NCBI RefSeq assembly: GCF_964059005.1
Contig: NZ_OZ060389.1
Span: forward strand, 1 to 64,000
Reading direction: 5' to 3'
Source: Buchnera aphidicola (Thelaxes suberi)
Lineage (GTDB): Bacteria; Pseudomonadota; Gammaproteobacteria; Enterobacterales; Enterobacteriaceae
Length of the DNA: 64,000 nt
Shown: one piece after another, positions 25,995 through 38,900 of the stretch
Layout of the letters: every line of letters starts with the position of its first letter
Numbering within the stretch: the stretch's first letter is position 1
Notes under the pieces: generated by a model
The model's database searches: none
Told to the model about the DNA's origin: nothing
What the model saw: only the letters and a program-made list of their open reading frames with translations
Made by a program: the position numbers and the translations under genes

Positions 25995-26813
25995 ATGCAT
26001 CAAATTATTACATGTGATTTAGACGGAACTTTACTAACATCTAATTATAATATAAGTAATTATACTCGTAATATTTTAAAAAAAATTATTAATAAAGAAA
26101 CTATTTTTGTTATATCAACAGGTCGCAATTTTGCTGATACATGGAAAATCAAAAATCAACTAAATATTCAAGCTTTTATGATTACTTGTAATGGAGCAGA
26201 AATATACAATAACGATGGAAAAAAAATTTATAATAATAATATAAAAACAGATATTACCTTACAATTAAGTCAAATGTTTTATTTAAAACAAGATATAATT
26301 ACTCACATTTATTTTAAAAATAAATGGTATACAAATAAAAATATTGACACGAATCTAAAACTATTAAATTCATTTAGCATAAAAAATCAACTCTATACTA
26401 AAAATTTTTTTAAAAATAAAAACGCAGAAAAAATTTTTTTTACCTCTAATAACTATTCTCAACTAAAAATTATACAATCTTATTTACAAAAAAAATTTAA
26501 AAATAAAATTACTACTACTTTTTCAAAAAAAAATTGCTTAGAAATAAATAAAAATAAAGTATCTAAAGGCACAGCTTTAATTTTTTTATTAAAAAAACTA
26601 AATCTTTCATTAAATAATTGCATTGCGTTTGGAGATGGCATGAATGATAAAGATATGCTATCAATATCAGGTAATAGTTTTATAATGAAAAATGGAGACA
26701 TAGAATTAAAAAAAAGCTTACCTGATGTTCCAATAATAGGTAGTAATAACGAAGACGCAGTTGCATATTGTTTATATAATACTTTTATAAAAAACAAAAA
26801 AATATGCAAATAA
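25995..26813 (+). CDS. yigL: HAD-superfamily (Cof type) sugar/pyridoxal phosphatase, YigL-like
   Basis: Cytoplasmic haloacid-dehalogenase type phosphatase of class IIB. It is 272 residues (E. coli YigL 266). Motif I is CDLDGTLLTSN near residues 6-16, motif II is in ISTGRNF, motif III lysine in VSKGTAL, and motif IV is FGDGMNDKDMLS near 217. Sequence along the whole length and the position next to metE (as in E. coli, yigL-yigM-metR-metE) support YigL rather than another Cof paralogue. YigL dephosphorylates pyridoxal phosphate and sugar phosphates in E. coli; the substrate in this organism is inferred. Confidence 0.9.
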   Translation: MHQIITCDLDGTLLTSNYNISNYTRNILKKIINKETIFVISTGRNFADTWKIKNQLNIQAFMITCNGAEIYNNDGKKIYNNNIKTDITLQLSQMFYLKQDIITHIYFKNKWYTNKNIDTNLKLLNSFSIKNQLYTKNFFKNKNAEKIFFTSNNYSQLKIIQSYLQKKFKNKITTTFSKKNCLEINKNKVSKGTALIFLLKKLNLSLNNCIAFGDGMNDKDMLSISGNSFIMKNGDIELKKSLPDVPIIGSNNEDAVAYCLYNTFIKNKKICK

Positions 26814-27418
26814 ATAACAATTAAAACTATAAAGTTAAAAATAAATCAATTTACATATTGTTCATTAAAAATATCTAATCTATATGTATTAATTTTATTA
26901 TTTTATAATAAATAGTTAATAATTTTTATTGTAATTTTAATTAATATTAAAAATATTATAATTTTAAAAATGTTAATTTTTTATTTTTCCTTTTTATTTA
27001 TTAATTACATCAAATTATATTTACGGTATAGAATACAAAAAGTTATCAATTTATATTGATACATATAAACTAAAACTGAAATTTTTATCTGCATAATTTA
27101 TTATATCTATAATATACACTAAATTTTAAATATGTTGCATAATTATAATTAACGCATGATTATACATATATAAAATATATTAAATATATACTTCATTTAA
27201 TTTTTGAATTAATAAATTGATAAAAAATAAATGTATATTTACATATATAATTATAAAATTATTTACAATAAATAATTGTATAAAATTCAATATTTATATA
27301 TAAATTAAAAATGATTTAAATCATATATTTTTTCATACTATCAGAAATACAAAAATTTAATCAGTATAACACATAGTTCATTTTTATTTTGTATATAAAA
27401 TATTTTGGAGATGTTAGA
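26814..27418. other. Gene-free spacer upstream of metE
   Basis: 605 nt without a gene, where E. coli has metR divergent from metE. I see no metR remnant, no MetJ-type AGACGTCT repeats and no riboswitch-like GC-rich fold. A 14-bp palindrome ATGATTTAAATCAT lies at 27311-27324, about 95 nt before metE; its A/T content makes chance plausible. The ribosome-binding GGAG at 27407-27410 belongs to metE. Confidence 0.5.
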
Positions 27419-29695
27419 ATGAATATTTTAAATCATGTGGTTGGATATCCTAGAATAGGAAAAGATCGAGAATTAAAAAAAGCTCAAGAAAATTATTGGA
27501 AAGGTTTAATATCGCAAGAACAATTATTTACAGTAGGTAAAATATTAAGAAAAAATAATTGGGAACAACAAGTTAAATCAGGAATAGATTTGGTAACAGT
27601 AGGGGATTTTGCTTGGTATGATCATGTTCTAACAACATCAATGATGTTAGGTAACATACCAAAAAGGCATATCGACCAAAAAAATACCGTAATTAATATT
27701 GATACATTATTCCGTATTGCAAGAGGCGCTGCTCCTACAGGTCCAAAATCCTTCGCTTCAGAAATGACTAAATGGTTTAATACTAATTATCATTATATTG
27801 TACCTGAATTTTCAAAAAATACTCAGTTTCAATATAGTTGGAACCAACTAATAGACGAAGTAGATGAAGCAATTACATATGGTTATCGTGTAAAACCTGT
27901 TTTACTTGGACCTTTAAGTTATTTATGGTTAGGAAAAATTAAAGGAGAACATTTTAATAAATTAGATTTACTAGATTCTATTTTACCTATTTATCATTAT
28001 ATTCTTTCAGAAATTAATAAAAGAAATATTGATTGGATTCAAATTGATGAACCAATACTTACATTAGAATTGCCTTCTGAATGGCTAAAAGCTTTTGAAA
28101 AAACTTATTATAATCTAAACGATAATAAACAAAATAATATTTTATTAACAACTTATTTTGGTGATATTAGTCATAATATAGATACTATTTGTAATCTCCC
28201 AATACAAGGTTTACATATTGATATTATTAACTCTAAAAAAAATCTAAATATTTTAAATACAATCATTCCAGAAGATTGGTTATTTTCTTTAGGAATCGTT
28301 AATGGTCGCAATATTTGGAAAACAGACTTAATTAATTGGTTTTATCAAATTAAAAAAATTCAGTATACTAGAAAACAATTTTTTTTGAGTACATCTTGCT
28401 CATTATTACATTCACCCATTGATTTAAAAGATGAAAAGTATCTTAATAAAGAAATAAAAAGTTGGTTTGCTTTTGCTGTGCAAAAATGTTATGAACTATG
28501 CATATTAAAAAATGCATTACAAAATGATAACGTTAATATATTGACAAAATGGGTTGAACCTATATTAATTAGAACTAATTCAAAATTAGTACACAATCCA
28601 GAAGTACAAAAAAGACTCCAATCAATTGAATCATTTATTCCAAATAGAAATAATAAATATGAAGTAAGGGCGATAGAACAAAAAAAATTATTACAATTAC
28701 CTGTGTTACCAACTACTACTATTGGATCTTTTCCTCAAACTGATTCAATACGTAAATTAAGATCAGATTTTAAAAATAATTTAATTAATGAACGATTTTA
28801 TAATAATGAAATAAAAAAAGAAATAAAAAAAGTTATTGAAGAACAAGAAATGTTAGGATTAGACGTTTTAGTACATGGAGAACCAGAAAGAAATGATATG
28901 GTTGAATATTTTAGTGAATATTTAAATGGATTTGCTTTTACTAATAATGGCTGGGTTCAAAGCTATGGATCTCGTTGTGTTAAACCACCTATTATCATTG
29001 GAGATATTAGTAGAAAAAAAAATATAACTACAGAATTTACATGTTATGCTCAAAGTTTAACACAAAAACCTGTAAAAGGAATGTTAACTGGACCAGTAAC
29101 TATTTTACAATGGTCTTTTCCTCGAGAAGATTTACCAAAAGAAATCATAGCTAAACAAATCGCATTATCATTACAAGATGAAGTCTTATCACTAGAAAAA
29201 TCAGGAATTAATATTATTCAAATAGATGAACCTGCTTTACGTGAAGGATTACCATTACATAAAAAAGAATGGGGTTTGTATTTAAAATGGGCTATTTTTT
29301 GTTTTAAATTAAGTTGCGCTGAAGTAAAAGATTCCACTCAAATTCATACTCATATGTGTTATTGTGAATTTAACGATTTTATGGAAGCTATTACTCAATT
29401 AGATGCTGACGTAATCACAATTGAAACTTCTCGCTCTGATATGGAGTTATTAGAACTATTTAAAGCATTTAATTATCCTAATGAAATAGGTCCTGGCGTT
29501 TATGATATACATTCTCCCAATATTCCATCTATTAGTAATATAAAAAATCTTCTAAAAAAAGCAATAAAACATATTGATAAAAAAAGATTATGGGTTAACC
29601 CAGATTGTGGATTAAAAACTAGAAATTGGGATGAAACAAAGAAAGCTTTATCATCAATGGTAAAAGCAGCTATAGAAATACGTAAAGAACTATAA
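27419..29695 (+). CDS. metE: Cobalamin-independent methionine synthase MetE
   Basis: Transfers a methyl group from 5-methyltetrahydropteroyltriglutamate to homocysteine, the last step of methionine synthesis. It is 758 residues from the ATG at 27419 (E. coli 753). I chose this ATG over a longer frame from 27389 because GGAG lies 8 nt upstream and the N-terminus [14 protein letters not shown] then matches. Zinc ligands appear in HTHMCYCEF (His and Cys) and NPDCGLKTR (Cys) near the C-terminus. Works with metF, also in this window, to provide methionine, an essential nutrient for the host insect. An inverted repeat ends the gene. Confidence 0.98.
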   Translation: MNILNHVVGYPRIGKDRELKKAQENYWKGLISQEQLFTVGKILRKNNWEQQVKSGIDLVTVGDFAWYDHVLTTSMMLGNIPKRHIDQKNTVINIDTLFRIARGAAPTGPKSFASEMTKWFNTNYHYIVPEFSKNTQFQYSWNQLIDEVDEAITYGYRVKPVLLGPLSYLWLGKIKGEHFNKLDLLDSILPIYHYILSEINKRNIDWIQIDEPILTLELPSEWLKAFEKTYYNLNDNKQNNILLTTYFGDISHNIDTICNLPIQGLHIDIINSKKNLNILNTIIPEDWLFSLGIVNGRNIWKTDLINWFYQIKKIQYTRKQFFLSTSCSLLHSPIDLKDEKYLNKEIKSWFAFAVQKCYELCILKNALQNDNVNILTKWVEPILIRTNSKLVHNPEVQKRLQSIESFIPNRNNKYEVRAIEQKKLLQLPVLPTTTIGSFPQTDSIRKLRSDFKNNLINERFYNNEIKKEIKKVIEEQEMLGLDVLVHGEPERNDMVEYFSEYLNGFAFTNNGWVQSYGSRCVKPPIIIGDISRKKNITTEFTCYAQSLTQKPVKGMLTGPVTILQWSFPREDLPKEIIAKQIALSLQDEVLSLEKSGINIIQIDEPALREGLPLHKKEWGLYLKWAIFCFKLSCAEVKDSTQIHTHMCYCEFNDFMEAITQLDADVITIETSRSDMELLELFKAFNYPNEIGPGVYDIHSPNIPSISNIKNLLKKAIKHIDKKRLWVNPDCGLKTRNWDETKKALSSMVKAAIEIRKEL

Positions 29696-29704
29696 ATTAA
29701 AAAA

Positions 29705-29738
29705 ATTCTATATTACTTATGTATAAGTAATATAGAAT
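29705..29738. terminator. Inverted repeat between convergent metE and purH
   Basis: Two 16-nt arms (29705-29720 and 29723-29738, ATTCTATATTACTTAT and its exact reverse complement) are separated by only two bases, 10 nt after the metE stop. Such a long near-perfect stem between convergent genes suggests a bidirectional transcription end, though there is no T-run and the stem is A/T rich. Confidence 0.5.
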
Positions 29739-29843
29739 AATACAATTGATATAAAAATTCATTAATTTTTATTTATATAATCATATATATTTAAAAAAAT
29801 GTCAGTAAACTATATTTATAATTTCTCATAAAAACAATTTTTA

Positions 29844-31469
29844 TTAATGTTTAAAATAACGTTTATGCGTAAAAATCATTTTCATACCATATTTATTTAC
29901 AGTATTAATTACTTCTTGATCTCGAATTGATCCACCTGGCTGAATAATGCATGAAATTCCATTTAAAAAAGCACTTTCGACTGAATCTTTAAATGGAAAG
30001 AATGCATCTGAAGACATAATCAAATGTTTGTTATGTAATACATTGTTATTTTTATTTAACTTATAATTAGCAATTCCAACAGCGTCAATTCTACTTGTTT
30101 GACCTCCTCCAATTGCAAGAGTTTGTTGATTTTGCACATACACAATAGAATTAGACTTAACAAACTTTGATACTTTTAAAGCAAAAACACAGTCTTCTAT
30201 CTCTTCTTTACTTGGTTTTTTATAACTAACTGTTTCCCAATTTGCAATATCCTTATTAGAAATTATTGAATCTGTACTCTGTATTAATAATCCATTATTT
30301 ATTTGTTTCAAGTGATAACTTGGTTGATTATCAACATGCTCACTACTATTATTATTATCATCATAACCACAAATTAAAAGTCTAATATTAGGTTTTAAAT
30401 TGAATAATTCACGCGCCTTTAAATCAATATCTGGAGCGATAATAACTTCTACAAATTGATTGTCAATAATATATTGAGCTAAAATTAGATCTATTTTTTG
30501 ATTTAAAGCAATAACACCTCCAAAAGAAGATATAGGATCATTGGAATATGCAGAATAGTAAGATTCTAAAGCGCTATTTCTTAAAGCAACACTACACGGA
30601 TTACCATGTTTGACAATAACACATGTCGTAAAATTAAATTCTTTAATACATTCTAAAGCAACATCAGCATCTAATATGTTATTATAAGACAGTTGCTTAC
30701 CCTGAATCTGAGAACATCCAATAATAGATTGGGTATTTGTATTATAATTATTAGCAGCATATAATGCAGCTTGTTGATGTAAATTTTCTCCATATCTAAG
30801 ATTATTTTTTTTATTTACATTTATCAAAATAGTATCTGAAAAAGATTTTTTATTTATTCTAGAAAAAAAATACTCATAAATAGAATAATCATATAAACAA
30901 GTATACTTAAAAGCTTTTTCTGCAAATATTTTCATAAGACGACGTTCGCATTTAAAAATATTATCTTTATTATCATTATTTTGTAATATTTTTATAATAA
31001 GGTGATAATCATTATAATCAGTTAATATAACAACATTATTATAATTTTTTGCAGCAGCTCTAACTAAAGCCGGTCCCCCAATATCTATGTTATTTAATAC
31101 ATTTTCTTGGCTAGATTGAGTATGTAAATTTAATTTTTTATTATTAAATGGATAAAAATTAATGATTACTATACTAAACAATATAATTTTATGTTCTTTA
31201 ATATCTAAATGATCTAAATGATAATTATATAATATTCCTCCTAAAATTTTTGGATGTAAAGTTTTTACTTTCCCATTCATTATTTCTGGAAAATTAATGT
31301 ATTGAGATAACTTTTTTGCTTTGATATTATTTTTAATAAGATATAAATATGTATTCTCGGTGGCAAATATTGTAAAATTATTTTTTTTTAATTCTAAGGC
31401 TATAATTAAAATATTCGTTTTATCGAAAACGCTAATTAATGCGTTTTTATTTGTTTTCATATTTAACAT
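29844..31469 (-). CDS. purH: Bifunctional AICAR formyltransferase / IMP cyclohydrolase PurH
   Basis: Catalyses the last two steps of IMP synthesis. AICAR, its substrate, also arises from histidine synthesis, so the enzyme can recycle that by-product even if other purine genes are lost. It is about 541 residues (E. coli 529). The N-terminal cyclohydrolase has NALISVFDKTNI and GKVKTLHPKILGGIL; the transformylase part has the catalytic Lys-His in IVKHGNPCSVAL and the end motif SAFLNGISCIIQPGGSIRD in parts. The start is uncertain: GTG 31481, ATG 31469 and ATG 31460 are all in frame with no clear ribosome-binding sequence. purD and hupA, its E. coli neighbours, are not adjacent here. Confidence 0.95.
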   Translation of the reverse strand: MLNMKTNKNALISVFDKTNILIIALELKKNNFTIFATENTYLYLIKNNIKAKKLSQYINFPEIMNGKVKTLHPKILGGILYNYHLDHLDIKEHKIILFSIVIINFYPFNNKKLNLHTQSSQENVLNNIDIGGPALVRAAAKNYNNVVILTDYNDYHLIIKILQNNDNKDNIFKCERRLMKIFAEKAFKYTCLYDYSIYEYFFSRINKKSFSDTILINVNKKNNLRYGENLHQQAALYAANNYNTNTQSIIGCSQIQGKQLSYNNILDADVALECIKEFNFTTCVIVKHGNPCSVALRNSALESYYSAYSNDPISSFGGVIALNQKIDLILAQYIIDNQFVEVIIAPDIDLKARELFNLKPNIRLLICGYDDNNNSSEHVDNQPSYHLKQINNGLLIQSTDSIISNKDIANWETVSYKKPSKEEIEDCVFALKVSKFVKSNSIVYVQNQQTLAIGGGQTSRIDAVGIANYKLNKNNNVLHNKHLIMSSDAFFPFKDSVESAFLNGISCIIQPGGSIRDQEVINTVNKYGMKMIFTHKRYFKH

Positions 31470-31527
31470 TAATATATTCACTATTTATGAATTTTAATCA
31501 ATAATTTTAATACCAATTAACATATCC

Positions 31528-31562
31528 ATCTTGAAAACTACAAAATAATTAGTTTTCAAGAT
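31528..31562. terminator. Hairpin between rpoC and purH
   Basis: A 13-bp perfect stem (31528-31540 with 31550-31562; core ATCTTGAAAACT / AGTTTTCAAGAT) with a 9-nt loop lies about 42 nt after the rpoC stop on the minus strand. It probably ends the rplL-rpoB-rpoC transcript. This 134-nt gap is also where hupA sits in the gene order I recall for other Buchnera; no coding frame remains. Confidence 0.55.
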
Positions 31563-31603
31563 ATAATTAAAAAATATTGTTATACTTTAGAACAAAAAAT
31601 TTT

Positions 31604-34600
31604 TTAATTAAAATCAGAATTCAACATTTCTGATAAATTAGCTGAAGCTTCTTCAGCAGAAGATAAAGTAGAATTATAAGAATCATTTTTTTTTAATAAC
31701 ATTTTGTTTAGTTGTTTTTGCCTATGTAATAAACGTTCTTTGTGATACGAATATCCTGTTCCAGCTGGAATTAACCGACCAACAATTACGTTTTCCTTTA
31801 ATCCTCTTAAATCATCTTTTTTACCCGCTACAGCAGATTCAGTTAATACTCTGGTAGTTTCTTGAAATGAAGCAGCTGATATAAAAGATTCTGTCGCTAA
31901 AGAAGCTTTAGTAATACCTAATAAATCGCGACTAAAAATAATTGATTTTTTATTTTCTAAATGTAATTGTATATTTTTTGTTCTTATCTTGGAGTATTCT
32001 ACTTGCTCTCCATTTAAAAAATCAGAATCACCAGAAAATATTATTGTTGCTTTTCTTAACATTTGTCGTACAATTACTTCAATATGTTTATCATTTATTT
32101 TTACTCCTTGTAAACGGTAAACATCTTGAACTTCATTAACAATATATTTCGTAACTGACTCTACTCCACGTAATCTTAATATATCATGGGGAGATTCAGG
32201 TCCATCAGATATTACATCTCCTTTCTCAACCCTTTCACCTTCAAATACATTAAGCTGTCTCCATTTTGGAATCATTTCTTCATAATGAATAGATTCATTA
32301 TTGATTGGAGTAATAATCAATCTTCTTTTACCTTTAGTTTCTCTACCAAAAGAAATAATACCGCTAACTTCAGCTAATATCGCTAATTCTTTAGATTTTC
32401 TAGCTTCAAATAAATCTGCAACTCTTGGTAATCCTCCAGTAATATCTTTAGTTCCTCCTGATTCTTGAGGAATTCTAGCAAGTGTATCTCCTGAACAAAT
32501 TGCACTAGTATCATTTAATTGTACTATAGTTTTTCCTGGTAAAAAATACTGAGCAGGCATATCAGTACCAGGTAACAAAACATCTTTACCTTCATTATCA
32601 ACAATTTTTAAAGCAGGTCTTAAATCTTTTCCTAAAACAGTCCTTTCGGATGTATCTAAAATAATGATTGAAGTTAATCCAGTCAGTTCATCTGTTTGAC
32701 GTATAATGCTTTGACCATCAATCATATCTAAAAATTTTATAAAACCATTTACTTCAGTAATGACAGGCATAGTATGAGGATCCCATTTTGCAATAATTTC
32801 ACCAGATTTTGCAATAGAACCATCTTGCTTTTCAATTATCGTACCATAAGGTATTTTATAACTTTCTTTAATTCTCCCATATTTATCAATCATTTGTAAT
32901 TCAGCGTTTCTTGAAGTAATAATTATTTTTCCTAACGAATTAATAACAAATTTTGCATACTGTAATTTTATTGTTCCAGTATTCTTTACTTGTATATTAG
33001 ATTCTGTTGCCATTCTAGATGCCGCACCTCCAATATGGAAAGTTCTCATCGTAAGCTGCGTTCCAGGTTCTCCAATAGATTGTGCAGCAATTACCCCTAT
33101 TGCTTCACCTTTTTTAACTAGACTTCCTCGCGCTAAATCTCGACCATAACAATAAGCACAAACACCAAAATCTGTTTCACAATTAACTACTGAACGTACT
33201 TTAACGTTATCAATAGAATTCGTTTCTAAAATATCGCATAATTGTTCGTTAAGGACAACATTACGTTTAATTAACACAATTTTTTTGTTATCTGGTGATA
33301 ATATTTTTTCTGCAGTTACTCTACCTAAAACTCTATCTCGCAAAGGCTCTTTTACTTCACCACCTTCAATCACAGGAGTCATAGTAATACCTTCATGAGT
33401 TCCACAATCATCCTCTGTTACAACCAAATCTTGCGCAACGTCTACCAATCGACGCGTTAAATATCCAGAATTAGCAGTTTTCAAAGCCGTATCAGCTAGA
33501 CCTTTTCTTGCTCCATGTGTTGAAATAAAATATTGTAATACATTCAATCCTTCTCTAAAATTTGCGGTAATAGGAGTTTCTATAATTGAGCCATCTGGTT
33601 TTGCCATTAACCCCCTCATTCCTGCTAGCTGTCTAATTTGAGCCGCTGAACCTCTAGCTCCTGAATCAGCCATCATAAAAATACTATTAAATGAAATTTG
33701 TTGTTCTATTTTACCTATTTTATTTACTTTAATTTCAGTAGACAAATTTTTCATCATTGCTTTGGCAACCCTTTCATTAGCAACTGCCCAAATATCTATA
33801 ACTTTATTATATCTCTCCCCTGAAGTCACTAAACCAGATTGAAACTGTTCTTGAATTTCAGATACTTCATTTTCTGCTTCTAAAATAATTTCATTTTTTT
33901 CTTCAGGTATAACCATATCATCGATACCAACTGAAGCTCCTGATTTTGTAGCAAAATTAAAACCTGTATACATAATTTGATCTGCAAATAAAACAGTTTC
34001 TTTTAATCCTAATACCCGATAACAAGTATTCAGCATCATCGAAATTGATTTTTTTCCTAAAACTTGATTAATCATAAAAAAAGAAAGACCTTTTGGTATA
34101 ATGGTCCATAAGATTGCTCTACCAATAGTAGTTGAAGCAATATATGTAGATTTAACTAAACTGTTATCTTTTTTCTTAGTATATTCAGTTATTTTTACTT
34201 TTACTAACGCATGCAAGTCTACCATTCCCAAATAATACAAACGTTCTGCTTCTTGAGCGCTACTCAATAGCATCCCTTCACCTTTTGCATTAATTTTTTC
34301 TCGTGTCATATAATATAATCCTAATACAACATCTTGAGATGGAACTATAATAGGCTCACCATTTGCTGGAGAAAGAATATTATTTGTTGACATCATTAAT
34401 GCTCTAGCTTCTAACTGAGCTTCGGCAGTTAAAGGAACATGTACTGCCATCTGATCACCGTCAAAATCAGCATTATATGCTGCACATACAAGAGGATGTA
34501 ATTGTATTGCCTTTCCTTCAATAAGGATAGGTTCAAAAGCTTGAATTCCTAACCGATGTAATGTTGGAGCTCTATTTAATAATACTGGATGTTTTTTTAT

Positions 34601-35845
34601 TACTTCGTCTAATATATCCCATACTACTGATTCTTCTCTCTCTACCATTTTTTTTGCTGCTTTAATTGTACTAGCTAAATTACGTAATTCTAATTTTCCA
34701 TATATAAAAGGTTTAAATAATTCTAATGCCATTTTTTTTGGTAAACCGCATTGGTTTAACTTCAAATAAGGACCTACAGTAATTACTGAGCGACCAGAAT
34801 AATCAACTCTTTTACCTAATAAATTTTGCCGAAATCTTCCTTGTTTTCCTTTAATCATATCAGCTAACGATTTTAAGGGTCGTTTATTAGATCCTGTTAT
34901 TGCTCTTCCTCTTCTTCCATTATCTAATAAAGCATCAATAGCTTCTTGTAACATACGCTTTTCATTTCTAATAATGATATCAGGAGCCGATAAATCTAAT
35001 AATCTTCTTAATCGATTGTTTCTATTAATTACTCTTCGATATAAATCATTTAAATCAGAAGTAGCAAATCTACCTCCATCTAACGGAACTAATGGCCTTA
35101 AGTCTGGAGGAAGTACAGGTAATACAGTTAAAATCATCCATTCAGGTTTATTGCTAGAATGTAAAAAAGATTCTAATAATTTTATTCTTTTAGTTAACTT
35201 TTTTCGTTTAGTTTCCGAATTACTTTCTTTTAACTCAATTCTTAATCGGATACATTCATTTTTAATTTCTATTTTTTTTAATAGTAACTGTATGGCTTCA
35301 GCACCCATTTTTGCATTAAATTCATCTCCAAATTCATCTAATGCATTTAAATATTGTTCTTCTGTTAAAACACGCCCCGTTTCAAAACTAGTAATACCTC
35401 CATCAATAACCACATAGGATTCAAAATATAAAACTCTTTCTATGTCCCTTAAAGGCATATCTAACAGTAAACCTATCCGAGAAGGTAAAGACTTTAAAAA
35501 CCATATATGAGCAATAGGAGCCGCTAATTCAATATGACCCATACGATCACGACGTACTTTGCTTTGAGTGACTTCTACTCCACATTTTTCACAAATTACA
35601 CCTCTATGTTTTAAGCGTTTATATTTCCCACATAAACACTCATAATCTTTTACAGGTCCAAAAATTCTAGCACAAAATAGGCCATCTCTTTCTGGTTTAA
35701 ATGTACGATAATTTATAGTTTCTGGTTTTTTTACTTCACCAAAAGACCATGAACGAATCATGTCTGGAGAAGCTAATGCAATTTTAATGGCATCAAATTC
35801 TTCATTTTTATTTTGTGTTTTAAGGAATTTTAATAAGTCTTTCAC
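31604..35845 (-). CDS. rpoC: DNA-directed RNA polymerase subunit beta'
   Basis: Largest RNA polymerase subunit, with the catalytic magnesium site. It is 1,413 residues (E. coli 1,407). The N-terminal zinc-binding motif has [21 protein letters not shown] near residue 70 in parts, the active site [15 protein letters not shown] near 458, the bridge-helix region [12 protein letters not shown] and TFHIGGAAS near 925, with the second zinc cluster around [15 protein letters not shown]. The start is a GTG, as in E. coli. It is 92 nt downstream of rpoB in one leftward operon. No truncation was seen. Confidence 0.98.
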   Translation of the reverse strand: MKDLLKFLKTQNKNEEFDAIKIALASPDMIRSWSFGEVKKPETINYRTFKPERDGLFCARIFGPVKDYECLCGKYKRLKHRGVICEKCGVEVTQSKVRRDRMGHIELAAPIAHIWFLKSLPSRIGLLLDMPLRDIERVLYFESYVVIDGGITSFETGRVLTEEQYLNALDEFGDEFNAKMGAEAIQLLLKKIEIKNECIRLRIELKESNSETKRKKLTKRIKLLESFLHSSNKPEWMILTVLPVLPPDLRPLVPLDGGRFATSDLNDLYRRVINRNNRLRRLLDLSAPDIIIRNEKRMLQEAIDALLDNGRRGRAITGSNKRPLKSLADMIKGKQGRFRQNLLGKRVDYSGRSVITVGPYLKLNQCGLPKKMALELFKPFIYGKLELRNLASTIKAAKKMVEREESVVWDILDEVIKKHPVLLNRAPTLHRLGIQAFEPILIEGKAIQLHPLVCAAYNADFDGDQMAVHVPLTAEAQLEARALMMSTNNILSPANGEPIIVPSQDVVLGLYYMTREKINAKGEGMLLSSAQEAERLYYLGMVDLHALVKVKITEYTKKKDNSLVKSTYIASTTIGRAILWTIIPKGLSFFMINQVLGKKSISMMLNTCYRVLGLKETVLFADQIMYTGFNFATKSGASVGIDDMVIPEEKNEIILEAENEVSEIQEQFQSGLVTSGERYNKVIDIWAVANERVAKAMMKNLSTEIKVNKIGKIEQQISFNSIFMMADSGARGSAAQIRQLAGMRGLMAKPDGSIIETPITANFREGLNVLQYFISTHGARKGLADTALKTANSGYLTRRLVDVAQDLVVTEDDCGTHEGITMTPVIEGGEVKEPLRDRVLGRVTAEKILSPDNKKIVLIKRNVVLNEQLCDILETNSIDNVKVRSVVNCETDFGVCAYCYGRDLARGSLVKKGEAIGVIAAQSIGEPGTQLTMRTFHIGGAASRMATESNIQVKNTGTIKLQYAKFVINSLGKIIITSRNAELQMIDKYGRIKESYKIPYGTIIEKQDGSIAKSGEIIAKWDPHTMPVITEVNGFIKFLDMIDGQSIIRQTDELTGLTSIIILDTSERTVLGKDLRPALKIVDNEGKDVLLPGTDMPAQYFLPGKTIVQLNDTSAICSGDTLARIPQESGGTKDITGGLPRVADLFEARKSKELAILAEVSGIISFGRETKGKRRLIITPINNESIHYEEMIPKWRQLNVFEGERVEKGDVISDGPESPHDILRLRGVESVTKYIVNEVQDVYRLQGVKINDKHIEVIVRQMLRKATIIFSGDSDFLNGEQVEYSKIRTKNIQLHLENKKSIIFSRDLLGITKASLATESFISAASFQETTRVLTESAVAGKKDDLRGLKENVIVGRLIPAGTGYSYHKERLLHRQKQLNKMLLKKNDSYNSTLSSAEEASANLSEMLNSDFN

Positions 35846-35937
35846 AGATTTGGCTCTCGTCGGAACAAAAAAATCCGAAGTGATCTAGTTATATGGTTTT
35901 TAATATTTTAAATTGATTACTCTTAAAAATTTAATAC

Positions 35938-38900
35938 TTATTCATTTTCTAATTCAATATTAATTGCTAATGATCTAATTTCTTTCAGCAGTACATTAAA
36001 CGATTCAGGCATACCTGGTTCCATATGATAATTTCCATCAACAATATTTTTATACATTTTAGTTCGACCATTAACATCATCCGATTTAACAGTTAACATT
36101 TCTTGTAAAGTATAAGAAGCTCCATATGCTTCTAAAGCCCAGACCTCCATTTCTCCAAAACGCTGACCTCCAAATTGAGCTTTACCTCCTAAAGGTTGTT
36201 GTGTAACTAAGCTATAAGAACCAGTAGATCTTGCATGCATTTTATCATCTACTAAATGATTTAATTTTAACATATACATGTAACCAACCGTTACAGGTCT
36301 CTCAAATTTTTCTCCTGTTCTGCCATCAAAAAGATCTATTTGTCCAGATTTCGGCAAGTCCGCTAATTCTAAAAACTTTTTTATTTCTGTTTCTTGCGCT
36401 CCGTCAAATACAGGTGTTGCTATAGGCATACCATTTTTTAAATTATTTGCTAATTGCAATATTTCCTGATCTGAAAATAATGAAAGATCTACTTTTTGAC
36501 GCAAATTTTCTCCAACATCATAAGCTTGCTGTATAAAATTTCTTAAATTAGCAATATTTTTTTTACTATTAGATAAATATGAACTAATTTTATCTCCAAT
36601 CCCTTTTGCAGCCATTCCTAAATGTATTTCTAATATTTGACCAATATTCATCCTTGAAGGAACTCCTAATGGATTTAAAACAATATCAACTGGATTGCCG
36701 TTAATATCATATGGCATATCTTCTACTGGATTAATTTTAGATATAACACCTTTATTACCATGTCTACCTGCCATTTTATCTCCAGTTTGAATATTTCTTT
36801 TGACTGCAATATATACTTTTACAACCTTTAAAATACCCGGAGCTAAATCATCTCCTTGAATAATCTTTCTCCTTTGTAATTCTAATTTTTTTTTAAATTC
36901 TTTTTTTAAATTATTAAATTGCAAAATCAATTGATTTAATTTTTCTTGCTTAAGTTCATTGTTTAAAACAATATTTAACCATTTTTCATGAGGTAATTTT
37001 TCTAATTTCTCTTTAGATATACCCTCACTTAATAACAATTGTTTTATACGCAAAACTAAACTCGATTCAAATATTTTTAACTCTTCTTGTAAATCTTTTT
37101 GAATTTCTTTTAGTTGCATTGATTCAATTTCTAATGCTCGTTTATCTTTTTTAATTCCATCTCGAGTAAAAATCTGTACATCAATAACAGTACCAGAAGA
37201 ACCATTTGGAACTCTCAAAGAAGAATCTTTTACATCAGAAGCTTTTTCTCCAAATATAGCTCTTAATAATTTTTCTTCTGGAGTTAATTGTGTTTCTCCT
37301 TTAGGTGTAACTTTTCCTATTAATATATCACCACTAACAACTTCCGCTCCTATATACACAATACCTGATTCATCTAATTTTGATAAAGCTGCTTCTCCAA
37401 CATTAGGTATATCAGATGTAATTTCTTCTGGTCCAAGCTTGGTATCACGAGATATACAAGATAATTCTTGAATATGTATTGTAGTAAATTTATCTTCTTT
37501 AACAATTCTTTCAGAAATTAAAATCGAATCTTCAAAATTATATCCATTCCAAGGCATAAATGCTATCCGCATATTTTGCCCTAAAGCTAATTCTCCTAAA
37601 TCAGTAGCAGGTCCATCAGCAATAACATCTCCTTTTTTTATTTCATCATATAAAAAAACGCATGGATTTTGATTAATACAAGTATTCTGATTAGATTTCG
37701 TATATTTTGTCAAATTATAAATATCAATACTAGATTGACCTATTAATGTTTCATCATCATTAACTTTAACAACAATTCTAGAAGAATCTACATATTGTAT
37801 TATTCCACTTCTTTTCGCAATAATTGTTACTCCAGAGTCTACTGCTACAGCTCTTTCCATGCCTGTTCCAACTAATGGAGTTTCTGATTTTAAAGTAGGT
37901 ACTGCTTGTCTCTGCATATTAGCGCCCATTAAAGCTCTATTTGCGTCATCATGTTCTAAAAAAGGAATTAAAGAAGCTCCAACCGAAACAATCTGCTGAG
38001 TCGAAACATCCATATAATTTACTTGAGAAAAATGAAATAAACTTGATTCCCCTTTATTTCTACAAGTAATCAATTCTTCTTTTAATCTACCATTACTTTT
38101 AATATTAGTATTTGCTTGAGCAATAATATAATTACCTTCTTCAATAGCAGAAAGATAATGAATATCATTTGTCACCATTCCTTCTTTTACTTTACGATAA
38201 GGAGTTTCTAAAAAACCATATTCGTTTGTTCTTGCATATACTGATAAAGAATTAATTAATCCTATATTAGGACCTTCTGGAGTTTCAATCGGACAAACTC
38301 TTCCATAATGGGTAGGATGTACATCACGAACTTCAAATCCAGCTCTTTCTCTGGTTAATCCTCCAATTCCTAAAGCAGAAATACGTCGTTTATGAGTTAT
38401 TTCAGATAAAGGATTATTTTGATCCATAAACTGAGATAATTGACTTGAACCAAAAAATTCTTTAATTGCAGCAGAAATTGGTTTTGCATTAATTATATCC
38501 TGAGGCATAGCAGTATCTACATCCCCAATAGACAGTCTTTCTTTTACTGCTCTTTCAACACGAACTAATCCAATTCTAAATTGATTTTCTGCCATTTCAC
38601 CTACAGATCTAATTCTTCTATTACCTAAATGGTCAATATCATCAATGTCTCCTTTTCCATTTCTAATATCAACTAATTTTTTTATTACATCAATAATATC
38701 TTCTATATTTAGAATACCTGATCCACTTGACGCTTTTCTGAACAAAGAACGATTAAATTTCATACGACCTACCGATGATAAATCATATCTTTCTTCGTTA
38801 AAAAAAAGATTGTCAAAAAGATTTTCTGCAGCTTCTTTAGTAGGAGGTTCTCCAGGTCTCATCATTCTATATATTTCCACTAACGCAGAATTTCTATCAA

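Noticed and set aside
34974..35417. 147-residue open frame on the plus strand inside rpoC
   Set aside because: It lies fully antisense to a conserved part of rpoC, has no ribosome-binding sequence or recognisable motif, and is explained by codon bias of the opposite strand.
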